Assembly (NCBI GenBank): GCA_002368805.1
Contig: DFFH01000030.1
Location: forward strand, 13,423 to 30,625
Reading direction: 5' to 3'
DNA from: Mageeibacillus sp. UBA3781
GTDB taxonomy: Bacteria > Bacillota > Clostridia > Saccharofermentanales > Saccharofermentanaceae
DNA length: 17,203 bases
How positions within the stretch are numbered: the stretch's first letter is position 1; every line of letters begins with the position of its first letter. Both the position numbers and the translations under genes were made by a program. Of this stretch, positions 1-6,034 are shown piece by piece. Under the pieces are notes generated by a model, which ran no database searches, had not been told where the DNA came from, and saw nothing but the letters and a program-made list of their open reading frames with translations.

Positions 1-189
1 CATAAGTTCCAGATGCAGTGCCGTATCCGGAAAGCCCAGCAGCTCCTGCGTCAGGGGTATAAGGTGGTGGATGTGGCGCACATGGTGGGCTTTTGTGACC
101 AGAGCCATCTGGACAGAGTATTTAAGAAACAAGTCGGCATTTCCCCGGAGCAGTTTATCCGATCCGCAGTTTTAACCGACGCAGAGTGA
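1..189 (+). CDS. AraC-family transcriptional regulator, C-terminal fragment (5' end outside window)
   Basis: Frame 1 is open from the first base to a TGA at 187-189 and gives 62 residues. They match the second half of an AraC/XylS DNA-binding domain: a helix with RIRKAQQLL, then VVDVAHMVGFCDQSHLDRVFKK, which is the second helix-turn-helix with the family's GF-x-DQSH-x-x-RVFK pattern, then the closing GISPEQF motif. The effector domain lies upstream, outside the window. The gene ends inside the first of two 27-bp tandem repeats, and the cupin gene follows 77 bp later on the same strand. The regulator may therefore control the cupin gene, which is inference. Family assignment is secure; ligand and target are unknown. 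Confidence 0.93.
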   Translation, partial: HKFQMQCRIRKAQQLLRQGYKVVDVAHMVGFCDQSHLDRVFKKQVGISPEQFIRSAVLTDAE

Positions 190-214
190 TCCGCAATTTT
201 ATCCAATGCGGACT
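161..214 (+). repeat. Two tandem 27-bp direct repeats, candidate AraC operator
   Basis: Bases 161-187 and 188-214 are directly adjacent repeats, identical at 21 of 27 positions. Both start GATCCGCA, followed by TTTTA and CC. The first copy encodes the last codons of the AraC protein and the second is non-coding. The second ends about 10 bp upstream of an extended -10 element for the cupin gene. AraC proteins commonly bind direct repeats just upstream of the -35 region, so an activator site is a good reading. TCCGCA and TGCGGA inside the second copy also form a 6-bp inverted repeat. Confidence 0.6.
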
Positions 215-224
215 GATCTGATCC

Positions 225-233
225 TGTTATGAT
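225..233 (+). promoter_or_regulatory. Extended -10 promoter element for the cupin gene
   Basis: TGT followed by TATGAT forms an extended -10 box 34 bp upstream of the cupin ATG. No good -35 is seen at the normal distance, which fits a promoter that needs an activator bound at the 161-214 repeats. It overlaps a small inverted repeat, TGATC-N7-GATCA, at 219-235. Confidence 0.4.
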
Positions 234-266
234 CAAACCATCCAAAAAAAAGAGAGGTTGATCATA

Positions 267-656
267 ATGGAAAACACAGTATTTGAAGCATTTAACGAAG
301 GAAGATTTCAGGTCCCGGAAGGAACGGTCATGTTCAAGGACATCCCCTGGTCGAAGCATCCGACATTTGAGGGTGTGGAGCTGAAGCATATCGTGACCTC
401 GAAGGTCACTGGCGGAGCCTACAGTTACCATCTTGTCAGGATCGCGCCCGATAAGAGCATCCTCGACCATATCCATGATCCGCAGCTGGAAACACATGAG
501 GTGATCGCAGGCAATGGAACATGCGTAAACGACGGCTGCGAAATCGAGTATTTCCCGGGAGTGATCTCGATTATGCCCGCCAAAGTGCATCACGAAGTCC
601 ATGCAGGAGACGAGGGTCTATATCTCTTTGCCAAGTTTATGCCGGCGCTCTGCTGA
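267..656 (+). CDS. Small single-domain cupin protein
   Basis: This 129-residue protein has the size and pattern of a single cupin barrel. Candidate metal ligands of cupin motif 1 lie in DHIHDPQLETHEV (H68, H70, E75 or H77), and motif 2 has PAKVHHEVHAG (H108/H109) after the turn GVISIMPAK. The ATG at 267 is chosen because AGAGAGG at 251-257 sits 9 bases upstream. A TTG at 258 is in frame but abuts that ribosome site. The gene follows an AraC gene on the same strand and is closed by a strong terminator, so it is probably a monocistronic target of that regulator. Substrate or ligand is unknown; such small cupins may be sugar- or aromatic-related enzymes or sensors. Confidence 0.85.
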   Translation: MENTVFEAFNEGRFQVPEGTVMFKDIPWSKHPTFEGVELKHIVTSKVTGGAYSYHLVRIAPDKSILDHIHDPQLETHEVIAGNGTCVNDGCEIEYFPGVISIMPAKVHHEVHAGDEGLYLFAKFMPALC

Positions 657-677
657 AAAATAGTGAAACAAATTAAT

Positions 678-708
678 AGCGGTTCAGAGTTTCTCTGGAC
701 CGCTTTTT
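678..708 (+). terminator. Rho-independent terminator after the cupin gene
   Basis: AGCGGTTCAGAG (678-689) pairs with CTCTGGACCGCT (693-704), with one G-U pair, around a TTT loop, and runs into five Ts. It separates the cupin gene from the SPFH/TIR unit. Confidence 0.92.
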
Positions 709-774
709 GACGGCATATGAGAATTAGGAAAGCCTATTGCTGATTTCAAGAACCTATCAAAGGACCTTGAAATC

Positions 775-783
775 TGTTATACT
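775..783 (+). promoter_or_regulatory. Extended -10 promoter for the SPFH-membrane protein-TIR unit
   Basis: TGT followed by TATACT forms an extended -10 box 34 bp upstream of the SPFH start codon. The -35 region is poor: CTATCA or TATCAA near 754-760, while TTGAAA at 767-772 is too close. This is the only promoter-like element found between the upstream terminator and the TIR gene, which supports one transcript for the three genes. Confidence 0.45.
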
Positions 784-817
784 ACGATAGAAGTTTAATT
801 GTAGAGAGGGCTTGGAT

Positions 818-2263
818 ATGACTAATTCTGAAAATATGAAACCCGAAAAATCTGGACTTTTCAGCGTAATCAAATACGAAGGCAACAATGATACCTTTAT
901 CTGGAAGCACCCTGTTGAAGATTTCAACTACGGCTCTCAGCTGATCGTACACGAAAGTCAGGAAGCGGTCTTCTTTAAAGACGGCCAGGCCCTGGATACT
1001 TTCGGACCGGGACGCCATACTCTGGAGACACAGAACCTCCCGCTTATCGGAAAAGCATATAAGCTGGCAACCGGATCCCAGAGTCCTTTCCACGCGGAAG
1101 TATATTTCATCAATAAGACCGTACAGATGGCCATCAAATGGGGCACTCCGGACAAGGTCAGATTTATCGACCCGCTGACAGGTACACCTCTGGATCTCGG
1201 CGCATCCGGTGAGATGAATCTTCAGGTCTCTAATTCCAGAAAGCTCCTGATCCAGCTGGTTGGTACAATGAAGGGCATCGCATGGCAGGATGGAGAAGGC
1301 TTTACCAAGTCCCTTCAGGAATCATTCCGCCCGTTGATCTCCAATGCGGTCAAGACGAATCTTCCGACAGTTATTAAGTCCGAAGCGATCGATATTCTCG
1401 AGATCGATGAGAATCTCGGTCTTATTTCCGACAGCCTGAAAGATAAGATCCTTCCGGGATTTGAGGAGTATGGTCTTACGATCCCGCAGTTCTATGTAAC
1501 CAGCATCGTTCTTCCGGAAAATGACCCGAACTTCAAGCGGATCAGAGAACTCCACACGATTACGCTGCAGACCAGGATCATCCAGGCAGAAGCGACAGTC
1601 AAGACCGCGCAGGCGCAGAGCGAGACACAGTACCGCACTGCACAGGAACAGAGCAAAGCGGCGATCGAAGCGGCGCACAGAGAGGCAGAGCTCCAGAGAC
1701 AGCTGACCGAGACGGAAGTCGCCAGAAGAGAAGCGGAGAGAAAGGTCATTGCCGCACAGGCGGATGCCGAGGCACAGAGATTGGCCGGCATGACGGAAGC
1801 CGAGATCATGAGAGCCAAAGGCTACAATCAGAAAGATGTACTGCAGGCGGAAGTCCAGAAGGCTTACGCCGAGGGTATCGGAAATATGGGACCGGACGTT
1901 TCCAACGGAGGCGGCGGAAGCTCCATCGTGGGCGACATGATGGGACTCGGCGTCGGTATGGCCGCGGCCAATGCGATCATGCCGCAGATCAGCAACATGA
2001 TGCAGGGCATGAACACACAGCAGCAGCCCGCGAATACTGCGGCACCGGCGGCACCTGCACCGGCAGCTCCAGCACCGGCAGCTCCTTCTGCGGATATGTG
2101 GGACTGCTCCTGCGGACAGAAGAATATCATCGGAAACTTCTGCAATAACTGCGGCAGCAGAAGACCGGTCACCGTATCCGGTGATGCCTGGGACTGCAGC
2201 TGCGGATTAAAAGGAATCGTCGGTAATTTCTGCAATAATTGTGGAAAGAAGAGGGGTGAGTGA
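818..2263 (+). CDS. SPFH/band-7 protein with two C-terminal zinc ribbons (YdjI-like)
   Basis: This 481-residue protein probably assembles on the inner face of the membrane as a scaffold. No signal peptide or strong membrane helix is seen at the N-terminus. An SPFH domain spans about residues 20-240. A long Ala/Glu/Gln-rich coiled coil follows at about 247-345, as in flotillin-like proteins. Next come a Gly/Met-rich stretch (about 363-395) and an Ala-Pro linker (about 405-425). Two near-identical Cys4 modules (428-446 and 458-476) close it, each reading WDCSCG and then GNFCNNCG. The layout matches Bacillus subtilis YdjI, which belongs to a PspA-type membrane-stress operon. The ATG at 818 is preferred over TTG at 812 because GAGAGGG lies 7 bases upstream. 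The next gene starts 2 bases after the stop, so the two are almost certainly cotranscribed. Confidence 0.88.
   Translation: MTNSENMKPEKSGLFSVIKYEGNNDTFIWKHPVEDFNYGSQLIVHESQEAVFFKDGQALDTFGPGRHTLETQNLPLIGKAYKLATGSQSPFHAEVYFINKTVQMAIKWGTPDKVRFIDPLTGTPLDLGASGEMNLQVSNSRKLLIQLVGTMKGIAWQDGEGFTKSLQESFRPLISNAVKTNLPTVIKSEAIDILEIDENLGLISDSLKDKILPGFEEYGLTIPQFYVTSIVLPENDPNFKRIRELHTITLQTRIIQAEATVKTAQAQSETQYRTAQEQSKAAIEAAHREAELQRQLTETEVARREAERKVIAAQADAEAQRLAGMTEAEIMRAKGYNQKDVLQAEVQKAYAEGIGNMGPDVSNGGGGSSIVGDMMGLGVGMAAANAIMPQISNMMQGMNTQQQPANTAAPAAPAPAAPAPAAPSADMWDCSCGQKNIIGNFCNNCGSRRPVTVSGDAWDCSCGLKGIVGNFCNNCGKKRGE
2099..2245 (+). repeat. Duplicated zinc-ribbon coding module in the SPFH gene
   Basis: Bases 2099-2155 and 2189-2245 are 57-base units 90 bases apart, each coding a WDCSCG...GNFCNNCG module. 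Wording at the protein level is almost the same while many third codon positions differ. That indicates an old duplication held by selection rather than a recent slip. Confidence 0.8.
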
Positions 2264-2265
2264 TC

Positions 2266-2955
2266 ATGAGTAAAAACGGAGTGCGTGGTTGTATTGTATT
2301 AGCAATACTTTTGGCAGTGTTCAGCGTGATCGCGTTTGTGGCACCCTTTTGCATGACAACGACTTTCTGGGTCGCATATATCTGCGGAATGATCGCGATC
2401 GCTTTTCAGTTCGTTGTCTTTTCCATCTCCTTTTCCAAGGGGAAGGGTGCGAGAAGTAAGTTCTATGGATTCCCGATCGCAAGGATCGGCGTTACTTATC
2501 TTCTGGTCCAGCTGGTACTGAGCTTCATCGAAATGACTCTTTCCAATAAGTTCCCGGCATGGGCTGCGATCATCATCAATGTGATAGTCTTCGCTGTTGC
2601 GGCAATCGGCTGCATTGCTGCCGATGTTGTCCGTAATGAGGTCGTCCGTCAGGATGTACAGGTCAAGCAGGATATCTCTAATATGAAGACACTTTCTGCG
2701 ATGGCAGCAGGACTTCCCGGACTTTGTCAGGATGAAGCCCTCAAGAAAGACTTGCAGAAACTTGCCGATGAGTTCAAGTTCAGTGATCCGGTTTCTTCTG
2801 CGGCGACAGCTGCGATGGAGTCCAATCTGGGCGCTCAGCTTCAGCAGCTGAGAAATGCGCTTGCGAGCGGCGACTATGCTACTGCAAAATCCTTCTGCGG
2901 AGCTCTGATGAACGGACTGTCCGAGAGAAATCAGGCCTGCAAGCTCAACAAGTAA
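2266..2955 (+). CDS. Four-helix membrane protein of unknown function
   Basis: I do not recognise a named family. The 229-residue product has four hydrophobic segments at about 8-27, 33-54, 68-88 and 96-117. A roughly 105-residue hydrophilic, Ala/Gln/Leu-rich tail follows, probably helical and cytoplasmic, with VKQDISNMKTLSAMAAGLPG and a helical repeat near the end. The ATG at 2266 is preferred over an in-frame GTG at 2260, since GAGGGG lies 9 bases upstream and the GTG would overlap the SPFH stop. It lies between the SPFH gene (2-bp gap) and the TIR gene (20-bp gap). It could be the membrane anchor or sensor for one or both, which is inference from position. Confidence 0.8.
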   Translation: MSKNGVRGCIVLAILLAVFSVIAFVAPFCMTTTFWVAYICGMIAIAFQFVVFSISFSKGKGARSKFYGFPIARIGVTYLLVQLVLSFIEMTLSNKFPAWAAIIINVIVFAVAAIGCIAADVVRNEVVRQDVQVKQDISNMKTLSAMAAGLPGLCQDEALKKDLQKLADEFKFSDPVSSAATAAMESNLGAQLQQLRNALASGDYATAKSFCGALMNGLSERNQACKLNK

Positions 2956-2975
2956 TCGTTAAGGTGTAAGAATCG

Positions 2976-4976
2976 ATGGCAGTATTCAAGTGCAAAATGT
3001 GCGGCGGGGGCCTCAATATTACTGAAGGTATGACCGTATGTGAATGTGAATACTGCGGATCGGTGCAGACTGTCCCACAGCTCGATGACGAGAAAAAGAT
3101 CAATCTCTTTTCGCGAGCCAACAGACTAAGAAGTGCCGGCGAATTCGATAAAGCTTCCGGCGTGTATGAGACGCTGGTATCGGATTATCCGGAAGAGGCG
3201 GAAGCCTACTGGGGACTGCTTCTGTGTAAGTTCGGTATCGAATATGTAGATGATCCGGGAACCGGAAAAAAGGTTCCGACATGTCACCGTTCTTCTTTTG
3301 ACAGCATCATGGAAGATGAGGATTTCGAGATGGTCATGGAATGCTCGGATCCGGCTTCCCGTGCTGTCTATCGAGAAGAAGCGAAAGCCATCGAATCCCT
3401 GCGTATCAGAATCAACGAAGTTTCTTCCAAAGAAGATCCGTATGATATTTTCATCTGCTATAAAGAAACGGATGATTCCGGCAATCGCACGATCGACAGT
3501 GTGATCGCGCAGGATGTGTACCAGGCTCTGGTGCAGAAAGGCTATAAAGTCTTTTTCTCAAGGATCACACTCGAAGATAAGCTGGGTCAGGAATATGAAC
3601 CATACATTTTTGCGGCACTTAACTCCGCGAAGATCATGCTCGCATTCGGTACGGATTACGAATACTATAATGCCGTCTGGGTCAAAAATGAATGGAGCCG
3701 TTTTCTGAGCCTGATCGAAAAGGGCGCAAATAAGACCCTGATCCCTTGTTATAAGGGAATCGATGCCTATGATATGCCAAAAGAATTCGCAAGGCTTCAG
3801 GCCCAGGATATGGGAAAAGTCGGCGCTATTCAGGATCTTCTTCGTGGAATTGAGAAGATCCTGGGATCAAAGAGCAGAAGTACCGTCACTGCACCTGTGC
3901 CTTCTGCCCTGAAAGAAGGCGATCTGACCAAGCTCGGCCTTATGAGGCGCACTTTTATGTTCATCGAAGATGGTGACTGGAGCAATGCCGACAGATATGC
4001 CGAGAAGATCCTGGATATCGATCCGGAGAACGGTGAGGCCTATCTGGCGAAAGCGATGGCGGACCTTCGTATCCCGAATCTTGTGACATTGACGAATGTA
4101 ACCTGCTTCGAGAATAATCCTAATACGCAAAAAGCACTTCGCTACGGAAGCGACGCCCTGAGAAACGATATCCTCGGATTTATCGAATCGCATAAATCCG
4201 CAGAGAGAATGCGCCAAAAGGCGGAAGAGGAAAGAAAAAAGCGGGAAGAGCAGGCTGCTCAGGAGACCGCGGAGAAAGTCATTGCCACGTTTATGGCAAA
4301 AGGACAGTCATCCGATGCGCCGAAACAGAAACTGAGTTTTGGTCAGGCGGTGAATGCGCTTCTTTCCAATCCACGTGTTATTCAGATCGTTTGCGAAAAG
4401 AATCTAAAGCAGGTCTCCCTTTATAATGGGTATGTGACGATCCCGTTCGGCCGCTATCCTCAGTTTTCAAATGGTGCGACCTCCGACATCGAGTGGCTGG
4501 TTCTCAAAAAGGATGGAAACAGAGTCCTTCTTATCAGCAAAGATGCCCTCGAATGCCTGAAATACAGCGAGAACGGTACGCTGGCTACATGGGAGACATG
4601 CTCACTTCGCAGATGGCTGAACGAAACGTTCATTACCAGTGCTTTTACTGCGGAAGAAAAGAATATGATCCTGAATGTATCTGTCGCCGCGGATAAGACC
4701 CACACCCTCGGTACAGGACCCGTAAACGATACCATCGACAAGATCTTCCTTCTGGACGGTGCAGAAGTAAATCTGTATCTGAATACCAGAAGTGCCCGGA
4801 CTTGTCATGAAACAGAGTATTGCCAGGCCAGAGGTTCTTCTGCCCCAGGAAGATGGTGGCTGAGGACACCCGGTGCATATGTCAGTGGTGACGGCACCGT
4901 AAACTACGGCGGCAGAAGTGTTTTTGCCAGCAGTAGCGCGGTCCGCCCGGCATTGTGGATCGATCTTGAAGCGTAA
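2976..4976 (+). CDS. Zinc ribbon-TPR-TIR-coiled coil-DUF6273-like protein
   Basis: This 666-residue protein has, in order: a zinc ribbon (C6, C9, C24, C27; residues 1-35); a TPR-like helical region (about 40-90); a TIR domain (about 154-292); a second TPR-like unit (about 318-365); a charged coiled coil (about 405-440); and a C-terminal domain from about 485 to the end. The TIR starts with YDIFICYK. Its WVKNEW segment puts E239 where NAD-cleaving TIR proteins such as SARM1 keep the catalytic glutamate, so NADase or NAD-signal synthesis is plausible but unproven. The end carries the RWWLRTPG and VRPALWIDL signatures of DUF6273-like domains, whose function is not known to me. AAGGTG lies 9 bases before the ATG. 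It is the last gene of the SPFH unit; no clear terminator follows. Confidence 0.88.
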   Translation: MAVFKCKMCGGGLNITEGMTVCECEYCGSVQTVPQLDDEKKINLFSRANRLRSAGEFDKASGVYETLVSDYPEEAEAYWGLLLCKFGIEYVDDPGTGKKVPTCHRSSFDSIMEDEDFEMVMECSDPASRAVYREEAKAIESLRIRINEVSSKEDPYDIFICYKETDDSGNRTIDSVIAQDVYQALVQKGYKVFFSRITLEDKLGQEYEPYIFAALNSAKIMLAFGTDYEYYNAVWVKNEWSRFLSLIEKGANKTLIPCYKGIDAYDMPKEFARLQAQDMGKVGAIQDLLRGIEKILGSKSRSTVTAPVPSALKEGDLTKLGLMRRTFMFIEDGDWSNADRYAEKILDIDPENGEAYLAKAMADLRIPNLVTLTNVTCFENNPNTQKALRYGSDALRNDILGFIESHKSAERMRQKAEEERKKREEQAAQETAEKVIATFMAKGQSSDAPKQKLSFGQAVNALLSNPRVIQIVCEKNLKQVSLYNGYVTIPFGRYPQFSNGATSDIEWLVLKKDGNRVLLISKDALECLKYSENGTLATWETCSLRRWLNETFITSAFTAEEKNMILNVSVAADKTHTLGTGPVNDTIDKIFLLDGAEVNLYLNTRSARTCHETEYCQARGSSAPGRWWLRTPGAYVSGDGTVNYGGRSVFASSSAVRPALWIDLEA

Positions 4977-4997
4977 AAAGGAGAATAGCTGGCGGCG

Positions 4998-5075
4998 ATG
5001 AGTAACGAGTGGGTCAAAACACTGAAGACCTTGAATTTTATATCCGGGAAGTCCGGTTCCACGTGTAGGAGATAG
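4998..5075 (+). other. Short unassigned ORF, possible gene remnant
   Basis: An ATG preceded by AAGGAG at a loose spacing opens a 25-codon frame starting MSNEWVKTLK. It resembles no family I can name. Its size and position beside three gutted genes suggest the preserved start of a deleted gene. It could equally be chance. Confidence 0.2.
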
Positions 5076-5077
5076 AT

Positions 5078-5199
5078 ATGGAAAAAAGTAAGATCGAAGC
5101 TTTTATCAGAAAACAGAAAGTGGCGTTTATCTGCTCTGTGGATAAGGTAAAATGGAAGTGCTGACAGACCAAAAGACAGAGAACTTTTCGATCGACTGA
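5078..5199 (+). pseudogene. Remnant of a pyridoxamine 5'-phosphate oxidase-like (FMN-binding) gene
   Basis: AGGAG at 5067-5071 and an ATG at 5078 begin a 28-codon frame, MEKSKIEAFIRKQKVAFICSVD and onward, to a TGA at 5162-5164. That is the usual N-terminus of small pyridoxamine-phosphate-oxidase-like flavin proteins. A second frame from 5152 to 5199 begins MEVLTDQKT, a segment found in the middle of the same family. The roughly 60 residues between them are absent and the frames no longer join, so the gene looks broken by an internal deletion. Everything after the second piece is also lost. The assignment rests on remembered family wording. Confidence 0.5.
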
Positions 5200-5231
5200 A
5201 CGGATACGTTTCAATAAAGCGGAGGAAAAGT

Positions 5232-5594
5232 ATGAAAAAGTGGTATGACGAAGAATATGAATTTACTGTGGAAGTGACCGGGTTCCTTCATGGAGACCAT
5301 ACGGAAAGATACTGCCGTAACGGGGAAGAAATCGGTGATAAATATACATGCACCTATGGCTGTCCGGTAAATCAGGATGGATATGGCATCTGCTCGAAGA
5401 CCATGATGATGCTGTATCCCTTGATGGAAGCAGTCAGAAGTGGCGGTGACCTTGAGAATCTCGGCGGTGATGGAAAGTATTCCAAAACCGTGGTATGCCC
5501 CGATGGCTGCGTGATCTTCAAGCTCACAGCGAAACCCCTTGGAAATGAGAATTTCCATAAGGGCGGATTCTATGACTATCCTGATGCAACCTAA
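5232..5594 (+). CDS. TIGR04076-family protein of unknown function
   Basis: This intact 120-residue protein has GGAGG at 5221-5225, 6 bases before the ATG. The pattern YEFTVEVTG, then IGDKYTCTYGCP, then a YPLMEAVRSGGDLE helix and a late CPDGCVIFKL matches the small cysteine-containing TIGR04076 family. Two CP motifs (residues about 44 and 88) and further cysteines near the start and middle could bind metal. No reaction is known for the family. It is the only complete gene between several decayed ones, so it may be under selection or may simply not have decayed yet. Confidence 0.75.
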   Translation: MKKWYDEEYEFTVEVTGFLHGDHTERYCRNGEEIGDKYTCTYGCPVNQDGYGICSKTMMMLYPLMEAVRSGGDLENLGGDGKYSKTVVCPDGCVIFKLTAKPLGNENFHKGGFYDYPDAT

Positions 5595-5624
5595 GAAGTG
5601 TCTCGTTGAGAATAAGGAGAAGAG

Positions 5625-5708
5625 ATGAGTAGAACAGAAACAACTGAACTGACTGTATTGTGCCTGATTCACGACGAGGAGCGGTATTTGCTTCAGGATC
5701 GTGCATAA
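5625..5708 (+). pseudogene. N-terminal remnant of a NUDIX (MutT-like) hydrolase
   Basis: AAGGAGA lies upstream of the ATG at 5625. The 27-codon frame MSRTETTELTVLCLIHD...YLLQDRA matches the first strand of 8-oxo-dGTP-diphosphatase-like NUDIX proteins, whose full length is about 150 residues. It stops at a TAA before the GX5EX7REUXEE NUDIX box, which is absent from the following 300 bases in any frame I read. It is a deletion remnant without expected activity. Confidence 0.5.
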
Positions 5709-5733
5709 GCGATAGATAGAAGGAATAAACGAG

Positions 5734-5974
5734 ATGTTTGTAAACGATTTGGTATTTAGATGTGCAGATACAAGTGATGCGAAGCTTCTGGTGGAAATCT
5801 ATAATTCTGCATTTTATGAGTGAACATCCGGAATGGCAGGAGCTCACGTTGGTCACGCCCAAAGATAATGAGAGGAATATCCGGTTTTACACCAAGCGGT
5901 TCGGTTTCGATATCGTGGGAGAAGAAGTAGATGGAAAGGTGACTGTTCTAATATTTAAACTAAGTAGAGACTGA
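5734..5974 (+). pseudogene. GNAT acetyltransferase with internal deletion and frame change
   Basis: The frame from 5734 gives MFVNDLVFRCADTSDAKLLV...SAFYE and stops at 5821-5823. The overlapping +1 frame from 5816 gives MSEHPEWQELTLVTPKDNERN, then IRFYTKRFGFDIVGEE and a normal C-terminus ending at 5974. These are the two ends of one GNAT protein. The middle, about 80 residues with the acetyl-CoA-binding motif A, is missing. The join falls at TATGAG, a short sequence both sides could have shared, as expected for a microhomology deletion. The product should be inactive. Confidence 0.6.
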
Positions 5975-6000
5975 AGATACCGTATCTCCAGTCTCTTTTT
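5966..6000 (+). terminator. Rho-independent terminator overlapping the GNAT remnant stop
   Basis: AGAGACTG (5966-5973) pairs with CAGTCTCT (5989-5996), with AGATAC/GTATCT continuing the stem inside after one mismatch, and a T-run to 6000. It ends + strand transcription before the convergent blaR1-like gene. Confidence 0.85.
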
Positions 6001-6034
6001 GCATCTGCTTGGATGTAATACTTGATTTTAACTC

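Noticed and set aside
51..602. Long minus-strand open frame opposite the cupin gene
   Set aside because: It has no ribosome site or family match and lies exactly opposite a convincing cupin gene; it is a codon-bias shadow.
767..772. TTGAAA as a -35 box for the SPFH gene
   Set aside because: It is only 5 bases from the TATACT -10 box, too close to work with it.
1864..2235. Minus-strand open frame rich in Ala, Pro and Gly opposite the SPFH C-terminus
   Set aside because: The composition only mirrors the Ala-Pro linker and zinc ribbon codons of the real gene.
4430..4976. C-terminal WWLR/RPAL domain as a diversity-generating-retroelement target
   Set aside because: No reverse transcriptase, template repeat or accessory gene is in the window, and the 3' end shows no repeated variable region.
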